Origin: Oscillospiraceae bacterium
GTDB lineage: Bacteria; Bacillota; Clostridia; Oscillospirales; Oscillospiraceae
Length of the DNA: 58,030 nt
Direction of reading: 5' to 3'
NCBI GenBank assembly: GCA_017515345.1
Contig: JAFWFZ010000037.1
Span: 1-58,030 of the forward strand
This document shows, piece after piece, positions 37,801 through 43,150 of this stretch. The notes beneath the pieces are model-generated. The model made no database searches, was not told the origin of the DNA, and saw only the letters and a program-made list of their open reading frames with translations. The number at the start of each line of letters is the position of its first letter. Within the stretch, counting starts at the first letter, position 1. The position numbers were made by a program, and so were the translations under genes.

Positions 37801-39518
37801 GCGTCCGGGTCGCACTTGGTGCCGACCGAGCCCTCGACGACGGAGCCGGCCTTGACCATCGCGTTTGACCCGTGATGGCCGTTTTTGAGTTCCCGCCATT
37901 TTTTTGAGTCGGCCAGATCCTCGGTGGGCTTCCAACTGCCCTTGCCGGTAAAGTCGATCAGGGCATTTTCGCCGTAATCGTGGGACTGGGTGGAGAGCTC
38001 TCCGTCCTCGGTGACGGGGAGCAGCTCAAGCTCCTCGGCCTCCGGGACCTCCAGCGCCACCTGCTCGCCCGTGGCGGGCTGGCTGCCGGAGTTGGCGGAG
38101 GTGGGAGAGATTCCCACGGTGGCCGTGGCGTCCTCCACATCGGGATCGAACAGCACGGAGTCCAGATTCTCCGTGCCCGTGCCGGTGCCGGAGTTGGTGA
38201 GCTGCACCTTCACGGAGCCCACGTCCATGGAACAGTTGTCGTCGCCCTTCAGCTCGTGGAGGGCCACGACCAGATCCCGGGCCACATCATTGGCGACCCG
38301 GTCATCGATAAGCTGGATCTTGACGGGCAGCTCCGTGATGTTGCCGTAAAACACCAGGGTGCCCCTGGCGGCCACATAGTCCCGGCCCGCTGCGGCCGCG
38401 CCGTCATAGGTGGCGTATTCCACGGTGACCGGACGCTCCGTACCGCCCTCACGCCGGACGGTGACGGAGACCTGGCCGGTTGCCTTGTCCGCGCTGACCT
38501 CCTCCACGGTGAAGCCCACGGTGGAGGGAGTGGATTCGTTCAGATCCTTCACATGGTAGAGAAGCGTTTCGGAGCCGGGGAATACCTCGCCGCCTTCGGT
38601 CCAGGCGATGCGGAAGGTGGCCGCCTCCTCCAGCGCCTCGGACTCGTCGTCTGTGTTGGCGTGGATGCGGATCTCCTTCCTCCACTCGCCCTCGGCGAAG
38701 GTGACGGGGAAGCGCCAGCCGGAGTACAGGTCCGCCGCTCTGCCGACGCCCAGGTCGGAGAACTCGGGCTCGGGGTTCATCGGGATATCCTCGGGGATCT
38801 CCTCCAGCGCCACAGGCTCCGGCTTCTCGTAGGCGACGCCCTTCACGGACTTGGTGCAGTAGCTTGCCCCGTCCACCGTGTAGACGCAGCGGTAGTCATA
38901 TTCATCGTAATACTGGCGGTCCATCTTCAGGTCGATGGCGTCGGAGTCGCCCACGTCCACCCATTTGCCGTCATACAGAGCCTGCCACTTGTAGTGCTCC
39001 GCCGTCTGGGACAGGGTGAGCACGTAGCCCTGCTCGTCCGTGGACTTTTTGATCTTGGCCATTCCCCGCTCGGGGTCCGGGTCCTTGCCCACGGCCTGGT
39101 ACCTGGTGATGGGCAGGGGATCCTCCACCTCAATGACAAGGTCATTCCCGCTGAGTCCGAACCCGTAGTAGGGCGTGCCGTCCTCATTGGGGATCACCAG
39201 CGGCATATACTCGATATACGCCGTCGCCTTGCCCCGGGTGCCGCCGGCGCGATAGACGGTGACGACCGTGTCGTCCCCCTCCTCCACGTCGACCGCGGTC
39301 TGGTCAAAAGCGAACGCGCCGTAGGGGTACGCTTCCTCCCAGGTCTCGTCCACCTGGGCCTCGTTCCCCTCCGTATCCCGCAGGACCAGCTCCTCCGCCG
39401 ACTGGACGGCGGTGGGGGCGTCATCCTCCGCGAGATAGGCCAGCGCGGGACCCGATACCTCAAAAAGCATCAGCAGTGTCAGCAGCACGCTGACCGCCTT
39501 CATAAACCGAGCCTTCAT
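25806..39518 (-). CDS. Giant (4570-residue) secreted SLH surface protein
   Basis: A single open frame of 4570 codons. The ATG at 39518 overlaps the stop of the preceding gene (ATGA) and has AGGAGG 7 nt upstream. Order along the protein: signal peptide (about 1-28); Calx-beta-like segments near 70-110 and 336-436; a long beta-rich region; a Ser/Thr/Pro linker at about 1430-1488; hydrophobic alternating-strand segments near 1540-1593, 1766-1803 and 1824-1859; a large unassigned region; a CARDB-like domain near 2700-2810; four tandem modules of about 190-197 residues at roughly 3363-4136; a poly-Gly hinge near 4255; and three SLH domains from about 4383 to the end. It is probably exported by Sec and anchored to the cell-wall polymer. 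No enzyme motif was recognised; adhesion or a structural role is inferred. Confidence 0.9.
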   Translation of the reverse strand: MKARFMKAVSVLLTLLMLFEVSGPALAYLAEDDAPTAVQSAEELVLRDTEGNEAQVDETWEEAYPYGAFAFDQTAVDVEEGDDTVVTVYRAGGTRGKATAYIEYMPLVIPNEDGTPYYGFGLSGNDLVIEVEDPLPITRYQAVGKDPDPERGMAKIKKSTDEQGYVLTLSQTAEHYKWQALYDGKWVDVGDSDAIDLKMDRQYYDEYDYRCVYTVDGASYCTKSVKGVAYEKPEPVALEEIPEDIPMNPEPEFSDLGVGRAADLYSGWRFPVTFAEGEWRKEIRIHANTDDESEALEEAATFRIAWTEGGEVFPGSETLLYHVKDLNESTPSTVGFTVEEVSADKATGQVSVTVRREGGTERPVTVEYATYDGAAAAGRDYVAARGTLVFYGNITELPVKIQLIDDRVANDVARDLVVALHELKGDDNCSMDVGSVKVQLTNSGTGTGTENLDSVLFDPDVEDATATVGISPTSANSGSQPATGEQVALEVPEAEELELLPVTEDGELSTQSHDYGENALIDFTGKGSWKPTEDLADSKKWRELKNGHHGSNAMVKAGSVVEGSVGTKCDPDAPYTSYTYSEPVTSNVHIFKGFAIAGKGSGDWELEKTYEDTLGQKYSGYQASFEVLYSHTKGQGYAGHYGAAWVEPRLLIGSNGDSSKGDILNVPTDTKLYPKSGNEYAWKHLGSENWEVRGKDESGLWALDSFQTWKGTFYTTGPIGVEIDVSYTGKGDWESAGLIDKTMFNLTELKMTRRHFMPNAFYVDISTPNDANTGGVAGAAVITDYDLYRPTLTITDGGCYREQDTSGVWHDINAPYVGSTIQLAPVQVPGVDATGIEVFYSSDDGESWSIFNKFVKDQKDGVFTIELIGTRYNPLTETEINSGKFKFRVIYTRTNRIEVELTPSLPRDDSGKVIEADPEEGIDPIDMMFHNYYGREDHCFADAKIEMGYSAFDYDVDRPDYVPDYETRVRDTSNGAPLYPDANDVDGTKYVVPGFYVPGNVQWINFHLDEKDLLVINGRAYNGNDRIWFTESDLQGTITIQYYHENYQHYVNPMVTSIAWNGIYFDGDGNGQIDGSYNGTYFTLDANSKDKFICYVHDGDSFNELNFQPVYLGQDADGNELFGQYFMIVCYSKIARCLEPIPGEEDKAQVLAAFTSAVDPESPAYSAQTQEQREYTYIVSGKKIVGYDDEENKTGPIWAYTSDNLPMFKAAASAKQILSIPLGGDKAPVHENEDGTGYNWKPNWFQNYLITREHPDPILITNSLAGPTEVTDEAEFDDTTGQYEYSKEGLRQINGYLSSFNGTSTFALVSLVQETTTEEFVTARDAELGTQAADTPLTRNLDSITKGNVTTAPDGSYLKVSQDNSSTTQKMDTGGDPNKNELKEFNMPFNMNLGSNEIGLMDYVTIIVEENSIGFAISVPLCTWEPHEDQDPNASPSTSTSPSTSTSPSTSTSPSTSTSPSTSTSPSTSTSPGPSTSPGPNTNSSPSPSPSKRGLDCKGFTEPNADNFRNVREFFKKGNFLGDESLSDAFDNKANGRGGVTGSSQFSIKLIFCTAFMWQFNPLDNGYYFSEWEIGLAGELEFRAQARLTVCPPVYGFFDFKFTLEIKTGLGVIRASKDDTPIIDVTKGKEEENIGEKQILYHDKSLGERSLVFDTTSKAFSIRFDGKLLVRPLAWDEAKNEYTISAAQAMGLKSGTITSDGSGKTEVILKQQDDMTLDCPEDHPVIVELQTLDQKTDKTEDNKTEITYLARTKSITNNVHWNGITISPAIAIEVGVGVGVEMLKAEVYIHFSLGAEFLLGVFNEDYDPDLPESSPYYVEKYDPAEVSSFDVNIGIALRVVLILFTYELDLISYQVHYEDGKWECGWHYLNDMVKDDDEEEEENGLNPSDLGVTIRLPRSMTGSQTIFSPEDNLDSGMSEQAFEVGDGTVVPFQVSGYGTAVDAANLTESIPEGSFYKVLRAGDRNFLVYTLSREADEPEDSSMLVMSELTYVKASDADDSTGGAYGLVNPVDPASDVKYIPLDNESAPTGDLDFDIWAEEKTDGFTVHAAWVSYGSPSPGEPTEPTGDPYSDETLGTISADNFRDFSEVAAARAWYDYFLELESYNAFIMARARTAAENTVVKTASWTPGTDAFTAPETITSNDLYDYVYQPASAGDGKTIFFAGTYAGDTDNKVYNAYAAYQDTKVLPDAIKNYLKATKKSMLDTVGIRSSLNLAVQGADGKWKVSSAVVTEGETVTNVDFTQTGDGGWYAAYTTERTEYVGSDMVTVFRLYLRKAAVSGDTVTWGDAVLIREVRDYDQDLAGTDGVYSGGSLMANGEYKSPYISNLNFLTANIDASILTGGESLSLQDVEEQTLLVFEMNGSSYILPEGELKSIVNSKSGTLYPFFTPPVHINDDGTQAMEGSSGKLQVSINTDSNKNLYAVYVGAVEGTTSNALYMSSYDAEVNAWGDGIMLAMHDMDTYEASVRNKWDHAATEAAYNYPLGEEALTNLYGSEAVKTVQDAIDSYVNEHKIDCPDPGDAKTFTFSELQTVQGEEGELLAVVRGSSRSMSVKSYEGEDGTQYVLAPTYDEYGMEATQGTYAVSFGQGRKELGNGSINFGHKGFSAGNQLPVGVHAENVGTTAFRGSPGQPITATLSAAGQELAQWKITENILSGQAISLSGYTVPLLNNLKSGNSFVLSLQEDQSYTNSSVQSVELFTVRDKPDMSIERYSVTPSSISADGSETTFDVSFIAGNQGTCNAKDVYVQFTYQSGTDEAGDPIWSALDISKNTLEIGPETELGALLSTQEYEEDLVNGILYLNSPDRFGNTNCNIAVGYGKLVHGTITVSHDVFAAAESKFAKIRVEIFSTASSMSTMDSGSYSAEHDEYYTANNEDSQQVEAFTSFTAPHHIFIPLGSTTKVPITAVSSRMEKPMITVLEMSDEEDGMNIGILNFKQTTSSDGTVSGYISITPTAVGKGSILVSDTSTNTPYPIIFEVTDASEGIDIYKDNGSFTFKNSDGTQFDGSDVAAGQDWGFHPVSTWGEKKLNDKGQVIINTEETPLRNNLSLGKKGASFQFDSMAKSIDLYFFGTVEVTSTNPDFARVNGNKKSITVTNSTGGNAPTTIELGDNPDNASYQVTVTVVSDSASFDRVAESYTNGVVPIPEYDGTNPLFIWSRSFPDTGSVTSGTKIPLKVYILDNNGVASFTITKGGKTEQITDSNSSASVTSTKDGLMWCYDFGSIEENTDHDCYKLTATDIYNNKVTTELLVDWFMDSPTGDTNTEKVPLYSSGFNVNGKPIGTGTLSTTNGLDIRFTEDAGNTKKENNTPEAYFFTGEDFQQLTGTNGVFPIASNGLYLTRTVNADKTWSAQILSMNQLDSAIPQFTLEYNAATGALDWSATKPSNSQAPITDVTINGYKVNTGASVKLSGSLPVRYNGEYSIYARDNADPSNENTYTMVLSSIKLGGEVVTATNAYNAAKNNGTITLDASGVIGGAYDPALSDPANNVYVRNLEAAAAPDGTEPGDSDWITLTDAAWTNTWSGLQPGTYTVIIRDPNNTDDEIRRTVTVEEDRPQLNLNLQGSDLVWSAVKTGGSSPITQVTINGLKVNLEEGSSLEGSLPVRYNGTYTLSAVTSAGEESRAAISLDVTSLTLTEPDGGIPVTSTAAWNSTADNGTVTADATDLTGGTYSADCQPGKNKYFGEYEAAIAPAGEAPADDAWITLNKDAWTYTWTGLESIDYTVFIRDKADPANSIEKPVTVQNDVPQLTLELDESAKALKWSVKKTADEATATEITEVTINGFNVKNGKEGTSISGSLPVSYNGVYTLKAAGAAGDDNTATLSAAVTSLRLTEPAGGITLTSTAAWNSTGNNGTVSVDVTGMTGGTYDGTTSQPAKNKYFGAYEAAIVPVGGTPADDAWTALTKGGWSTEWTGLKYGDYTVVIRDKADPANILEKPVTVQNDVPQLTLEYDGDAGALRWSAKKIADADTATDIILVTINGYVVSSDAGTDLSGALPISYNGAYTLKAFGAAGDDNTAELTLTVDAMKLTEADTCSYTTEAAWNWALNNGTVTADVTGMTGGTYDGPNSDPANNEYSAVYDAALIPGEFDGVGRGVTWTPLTRDGTSVTWDNLTPGDYTVVIRDSADHNNFITRPVTVEDHLLRADTVIQPAAKAHSSDGKVIVTTTGGAGDTVLMAIVPVRTTYGSTPRLTLDEFMKTGGIEWITVDNPATGSAHTFEGLAPGSYAIAIRNDLGDPTQLEGAAIVNVTVPYRSGHGGGGGGGGGEPVPEETAIADISADDNGNVVFTLKPDAELTEADQEKIRGANANSGVVLDNGSASVMVPGGTLTDPDFDLSRLIVDPSGADGGVIEFTDENGDASVIPFSVVENGKARYIAPAEGDYAIGDAEPSFRDIDGLWGEEDILFTAARGLFQGTGEEIFSPEVTMSRAMLVTVLWRMMGSPAPTAPAPFTDLRGGWYKDAVAWAAENGIVKGFSPTEFGPNKPVTREQVCVFMARFMDFTGWELDKVSGPIAYKDSGEISGWAKEAVELCTQAGLINGVGGGRVAPQKSATRMEISAILARFIRLVTDQYC
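27110..29430 (-). repeat. Four tandem protein modules of about 580 bp inside the giant gene
   Basis: The boundary segments (PVTVQNDVPQLTLEY, PVTVQNDVPQLTLEL, TVTVEEDRPQLNLNL, AIPQFTLEYNAATGAL) recur about every 570-590 bp. Within each unit recur VTINGY/F/L, SGSLPVRYNG-like, TSTAAWNSTxxNGTV, GGTYD and GDYTVVIRDKADP. The two central units are the most alike, suggesting recent duplication. Confidence 0.85.
35055..35220 (-). repeat. Ser/Thr/Pro low-complexity linker in the giant gene
   Basis: A short-period repeat encodes runs of SPSTST followed by SPGPSTSPGPNT and SPSPSPSK, about 55 residues. It is a likely flexible or glycosylated stalk. The repeat is a candidate for length variation between strains. 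Confidence 0.9.
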
Positions 39519-39931
39519 CTCATATCCTCCTTGTTTTGTTGATGCTTATCCTCTGTTGCCGTATTGTTCGGGGAGCCGCTTCCCTGCTCCCGGGTTGTGT
39601 TTTGACCGGTGCCGTCCCGCGGGTGGACGCCGCCCCGCCGCTGCGTGTGGCTGACGCAGATCAGCGTAGCGACGATGCCGGTGACGAATGCGATCACGCC
39701 CGCGAGGATGTACCCGCCGGCTGCCCCGCTGAGCAGAAACGCGCCAAGGGCCCCGCCGGGCTCCGATGAGGCTGTCGCGCTGTTCAGGGTACCCAGCGCC
39801 GCCACCAGGGACGCGCCCAGGAGCACCACCAGTACGGTGAGGCCTCTGCCGACCATCGCGCTGCGCCGTCTGCGGATCGCATCGCTTCGCCGCTTCAGCT
39901 CGGCCATCGCCTCATCCATGCTGTATTTCAT
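39515..39931 (-). CDS. Small two-TM membrane protein coupled to the giant SLH gene
   Basis: 138 aa from the ATG at 39931 (GAGGTGGT upstream; GTG at 39937 or 39940 also possible). A basic N-terminal cytoplasmic segment (AMAELKRRSDAIRRRRSAM) precedes TM1 (LTVLVVLLGASLVAALGTL), a short outer loop, TM2 (ending AFVTGIVATLICV) and a hydrophilic Gln/Asn-rich tail. I do not know a named family. It resembles the small protein at 41553-41882 (same basic N-terminus, and AFLLGICVTLLC versus AFVTGIVATLIC), so the two look paralogous. Its stop overlaps the start of the giant gene (ATGA), so translation is coupled. It may sense or regulate export or sigma activity, but that is inference. Confidence 0.8.
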   Translation of the reverse strand: MKYSMDEAMAELKRRSDAIRRRRSAMVGRGLTVLVVLLGASLVAALGTLNSATASSEPGGALGAFLLSGAAGGYILAGVIAFVTGIVATLICVSHTQRRGGVHPRDGTGQNTTREQGSGSPNNTATEDKHQQNKEDMR

Positions 39932-40020
39932 CTTCACCACCTCACTCTGTGACGGAATATGATCTTATACCTGTTAGTCGCTGAAAATCGGTTTTTTTCT
40001 CACCCTTTTTCAAAAAACGC

Positions 40021-40053
40021 AAAAAAAACCGCCGTCCCGGGATGGGACGGCGG
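40021..40053 (-). terminator. Strong terminator after the sigma/PrsW operon
   Basis: Stem CCGCCGTCCC (RNA 40053-40044) and GGGACGGCGG (40038-40029) with loop ATCC, followed by eight Ts (40028-40021). It separates the sigma operon from the giant-gene operon. Confidence 0.92.
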
Positions 40054-40084
40054 AGCGTTTGCCGGTGATTTCATATGCGCCGGA

Positions 40085-40774
40085 TCATTGCGGCGGAGAT
40101 TCAGGAAGATCCTGCCCCGGCTCCTGCACAGAGGGGCGGGAGCTTCCGTCCTCTCCGGGGTAGAGCCGCTGGAACAGGAAGCTGAGCGCCGCGGCGGTGA
40201 TGATGGGGAGGGCATAGCCGACATACGAGGAGCACCCCTCCACGGAAACGAGCAGATTATACAGCCCGTGGAAGCCGACGGCCAGCGACAGCGCGCCGAG
40301 GATGCCGGCGATGGTCAGAGCCCTGTGCCGTCGGCAGACCATCAGGCCAAGGGCAAGCGCCGTCGTGCAGACGATGTGCATCACGCCTACGGCGAGTCCG
40401 CGGATCAGCACGAACAGCAGGCTGGAGGCGCCGACGGACAGCAGGTGGCAGCAGTTTTCAAACGTGGCGAAGCCCGCTCCGATGGCGACGGAGGCGATCA
40501 GCAGCTCGTTCTCCTTCGGCGCCAGCAGAAGATAGAGCAGCAGCGGCATGCATTTCAGCAGTTCCTCCACGATGGGGGAGAGGAAGACGGCCGTGTTGTG
40601 CTCCGTGCTGCCGGTGACGAGCTGCAAATAACCGCTGATATAGGCCGCCAACAGGCAGGCGATCATGCCGATCAGCAGCGAGGCGATGCAGCGCCGCGCG
40701 TTTCCGCGCAGGAAGAACAGCGTGATCAGCAGCGGAACGGCGATGCAAAGCAGAATGTTTTCCGCATAGATCAT
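40085..40774 (-). CDS. PrsW-family intramembrane protease
   Basis: 229 aa with about seven TM segments. Family motifs are present: VEELLK with Glu70, Glu71 and Lys74, FEN at 105-107 in GAGFATFENCCHL, His133 in VGVMHIVCTT and His169 in GFHGLYN. PrsW-type proteases cut membrane anti-sigma factors in Bacillus and toxin-related regulators in clostridia. The start ATG overlaps the stop of the multi-TM gene (ATGA). Its place in an operon with an ECF sigma factor and a small two-TM protein suggests that the small protein may be its substrate. The C-terminal 30 residues are hydrophilic. A strong terminator follows. Confidence 0.9.
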   Translation of the reverse strand: MIYAENILLCIAVPLLITLFFLRGNARRCIASLLIGMIACLLAAYISGYLQLVTGSTEHNTAVFLSPIVEELLKCMPLLLYLLLAPKENELLIASVAIGAGFATFENCCHLLSVGASSLLFVLIRGLAVGVMHIVCTTALALGLMVCRRHRALTIAGILGALSLAVGFHGLYNLLVSVEGCSSYVGYALPIITAAALSFLFQRLYPGEDGSSRPSVQEPGQDLPESPPQ

Positions 40775-41556
40775 GGCTCAGCCTCCCGCTCCAGCTGGAG
40801 CAGCATCAGCGGCGTGATGATGATGTTGAGAAGCTCCGCCGCGAGATACCACCAGCCTGTTGTCATATACATAACGGTGGTGCACCAGGCAAAGGCACAC
40901 ACCGCCAGGATGAAACGCCTCTGCCAGGACTCCCCGCGGCGGATCGCCCGGACAAGCCGGATGATCCACAAAAGCACCATCGCAACCGCCGGAGCGGTGG
41001 CAATATGGTCCATCACCGGATGCGCCGGCGCCCACGCGATCCAGCCGAGCTGCAGCAGAAGCACAACAAGAGAGCCCGCGCCCAGCACGATCCACTGGCA
41101 CCTGTTCAGCGCGCCGGAATGCTTCAGGCAGCGGGCGCACACGCACAGGAAATAGGTAAAGGCTGCGCCGCCCAAAATGAACTCCGCCCATTCACCGTTC
41201 CACGTCACCCACAGGGCGGCGTTGCACACGCCGAAGACCGCCGCCAGGGCGACCTCCGTCCGCGCGTCGCGGAAGCTGCCGCCCTCCGCGGCGTTCAGCG
41301 AAGCGGCCAGCATCAGGAAAGCGGCCGCCTCCGCAAACTCGTTCGCGGCAAAGGGCATCCGCGTCTGGATCAGGAGCAGGTCAAAGGCCAGCCAATACAG
41401 CATGGCCGTCAGATCGCTGATGATGGCAAAGTGGAAATAGAAAACGGTCAGGGACCGGGGCCGCCGGCGCAGCAGCCGGATGGAGCCCGCCACGGTCCCG
41501 ATCAGGACCGCCGCGTTGAGGCCGGTGATAACGGTCTCCCAGGTTGTCAGGCTCAC
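40771..41556 (-). CDS. Multi-TM membrane protein of the sigma operon
   Basis: 261 aa from a GTG at 41556 that overlaps the previous stop (GTGA). I count seven to nine hydrophobic segments with no recognised family motif; it is rich in Trp and Ala (for example LWVTWNGEWAEFILGG and MTTGWWYLAAELLNIII). The longer upstream frame belongs to the gene before it. Translational coupling on both sides (GTGA upstream, ATGA downstream) argues for a fixed role in the same process as the sigma factor and PrsW, perhaps as sensor or scaffold. No function is assigned. Confidence 0.75.
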   Translation of the reverse strand: MSLTTWETVITGLNAAVLIGTVAGSIRLLRRRPRSLTVFYFHFAIISDLTAMLYWLAFDLLLIQTRMPFAANEFAEAAAFLMLAASLNAAEGGSFRDARTEVALAAVFGVCNAALWVTWNGEWAEFILGGAAFTYFLCVCARCLKHSGALNRCQWIVLGAGSLVVLLLQLGWIAWAPAHPVMDHIATAPAVAMVLLWIIRLVRAIRRGESWQRRFILAVCAFAWCTTVMYMTTGWWYLAAELLNIIITPLMLLQLEREAEP

Positions 41557-41882
41557 TTCCGCTCGCTCTCTTTCCGCCGACGCAGGTGCAGGCACAGCAG
41601 CGTGACACATATCCCCAGCAGAAAGGCCAGCACACTGATGATCACATTTCCGAGCCAGGGCGCGGTGAGGATAAGGCTTCCCAGATGGCCCGTGCTGCCT
41701 GACGACACGGCGGCGCCGTCGAAACGGGGCGTCAGAATGGAGACGGCGACGATGAGGGCAGCGCATACGCAGACAGAAAGCGCCTCCGCGGCAATGAGCC
41801 GGCGGGAGCGGCGCTTCCGCTTCAGCCCCGCGGCGCGAAGGGCGATCTCGCGCAGCTGTTCATCGGTATTCCGCATATTCAA
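41553..41882 (-). CDS. Small two-TM protein, candidate anti-sigma factor
   Basis: About 109 aa. The likely start is the TTG at 41882 (AAAGGA 6 nt upstream) or the ATG at 41876, both inside the end of the sigma gene. A 30-residue basic cytoplasmic N-terminus (LREIALRAAGLKRKRRSRR) precedes TM1 (SVCVCAALIVAVSIL), an outer loop and TM2 (VIISVLAFLLGICVTLLCL), with a short basic tail. It has no zinc anti-sigma motif. Overlap with an ECF sigma gene is the usual place for an anti-sigma factor, and PrsW follows two genes later, so it is the best candidate for the regulator of this sigma factor. It resembles the protein at 39515-39931. Confidence 0.75.
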   Translation of the reverse strand: MNMRNTDEQLREIALRAAGLKRKRRSRRLIAAEALSVCVCAALIVAVSILTPRFDGAAVSSGSTGHLGSLILTAPWLGNVIISVLAFLLGICVTLLCLHLRRRKESERK

Positions 41883-42417
41883 AGCCCATCCTTTCCAGCG
41901 CCTCCCTCAGCGCCTGCTTCCCGCGAAAAGCCAGATTGTATATCTGCTTCACGCTGCGTCCCATGACGCGGGCGGCCTCCCCGTGATCCATGTCCTCAAA
42001 ATAGAGCAGGAACAGTACCTGACGGTAATCGTCATTCAGGTGCTGCATCGCCGCATACAGCCGCCGGTCCCGCTCCGCGCGCATCAGGGAGAGCTCCGGC
42101 CCGGCGGAGACCTCGTCCGCGAAGTCCGAAAGCGGCTCGGCCCTGCCCCGGCGCTTCCGCAGCCGGCTCGCGGCCAGCTTTCGCCCGATGGCGAACAGCC
42201 AGGTGCGGAAGCTGCTCCGCCCGTTGAAGCGCGCCGTGCCCGAGGCGGCGACGGCGAAGGTATCCAGCATCAGCTCCTCCGCGTCGTCCATGTTGTGGAC
42301 GAGTCCGCAGAGAAACAGTGTAAGGCTCTCCCGGTATCTGCCCAGCAGCTGGCGCAGATCTTCCTCGTTCCCCTCGTTCAGAAAGCGGCTGTATAGGATT
42401 TCGTCGCTCTCGTTCAT
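41860..42417 (-). CDS. ECF-type RNA polymerase sigma factor
   Basis: 185 aa from the ATG at 42417 (AAGGAG 6 nt upstream); an in-frame ATG at 42441 lacks such a site. Region sigma-2 spans about 5-90 (LVHNMDDAEELMLDTFAVAA; FRTWLFAIGRKLAASRLRKRR) and sigma-4 about 115-172 (LNDDYRQVLFLLYFEDMDHGEAARVMGRSVKQIYNLAFRGKQAL), with no sigma-3 domain. It should redirect RNA polymerase to a small regulon. It is the first gene of the operon, driven by a near-consensus sigma-A promoter, and its end overlaps the small two-TM gene. Targets are not known; the giant SLH operon just downstream is a plausible one because no sigma-A promoter is obvious there. Confidence 0.9.
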   Translation of the reverse strand: MNESDEILYSRFLNEGNEEDLRQLLGRYRESLTLFLCGLVHNMDDAEELMLDTFAVAASGTARFNGRSSFRTWLFAIGRKLAASRLRKRRGRAEPLSDFADEVSAGPELSLMRAERDRRLYAAMQHLNDDYRQVLFLLYFEDMDHGEAARVMGRSVKQIYNLAFRGKQALREALERMGFEYAEYR

Positions 42418-42512
42418 CGGATGCTCCTTCGCTCGCTTCATCGGCGCACGGCCGCGGGCGCGCGGCCATACGACACGAGATGCGCTGATCTGATTTTTTT
42501 CGCTATTATGCT

Positions 42513-42541
42513 ATTATATAATATAGCCCGGGAGATTGCAA
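42513..42541 (-). promoter_or_regulatory. sigma-A promoter of the sigma/PrsW operon
   Basis: Minus strand TTGCAA (42536-42541), 17-nt spacer, TATAAT (42513-42518). Confidence 0.85.
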
Positions 42542-42587
42542 GCGGAACCGCCCCGGGAAACAGGACGCGCCCTCCCCCGGGGAAGAC

Positions 42588-42615
42588 AAAAAAAGGGCGC
42601 GGACGGACCGCGCCC
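42588..42615 (-). terminator. Terminator after thpR
   Basis: Stem GGGCGCGG (RNA 42615-42608) with CCGCGCCC (42602-42595), loop TCCGT, followed by seven Ts (42594-42588). Confidence 0.9.
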
Positions 42616-42628
42616 CGTATGGAGTCGG

Positions 42629-43150
42629 TCAGCGTCCGCCGGACGCGGCGACGTCGCCCAGCTCCGTGTAGATCATGCCCCTTTTTCCCCTGTCCGACCG
42701 CATGAGGCAGACCCGGTCCGCCGTCATGACGGCAGCCGGGACCGGGAGGGCGGCCAGCCCCTTCGCCTCGGATATGCCGGGGCGGCGCAGCAGCGTGATG
42801 TGGGGGGAGAACCGCTTCCGGTCGAAGGGGATGCCCGCCTCCGCCAGAGCCCGCCGCAGCCGCTTTACATAGGCGGCGAGCGCTTCGCTCTCCCGCAGGC
42901 CGGCCCACCAGACCTCTCCGAAGCTGCCCGCGCCGTCCAGCGCCAGGGAGACGGCCGGGAACGGGACGGACTCCATGGCGGAGATGACCGCGTCCGGTGC
43001 CGGGTACTCCCCGATGAAGGCCAGCGTCAGGTGCAGGTTTTCCTCTCGCGTATACGTGCCCCGCGCCCCGCGGCGGCGCAGCTCCTCCTGCACGGCCGTG
43101 AGGGCGGCGCGCATCTCCCCGCTGAGGGGGACGGCGATGAACAGCCTCAT
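42629..43150 (-). CDS. thpR: RNA 2',3'-cyclic phosphodiesterase (2H family)
   Basis: 173 aa. The two HxTx motifs that define the 2H phosphoesterase fold are HLTL at 40-43 and HITL at 117-120, spaced as in ThpR/LigT. The family opens 2',3'-cyclic phosphates on RNA ends. The start overlaps the stop of the DUF2130 gene (ATGA), so both are translated from one message. A terminator follows. Confidence 0.94.
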   Translation of the reverse strand: MRLFIAVPLSGEMRAALTAVQEELRRRGARGTYTREENLHLTLAFIGEYPAPDAVISAMESVPFPAVSLALDGAGSFGEVWWAGLRESEALAAYVKRLRRALAEAGIPFDRKRFSPHITLLRRPGISEAKGLAALPVPAAVMTADRVCLMRSDRGKRGMIYTELGDVAASGGR

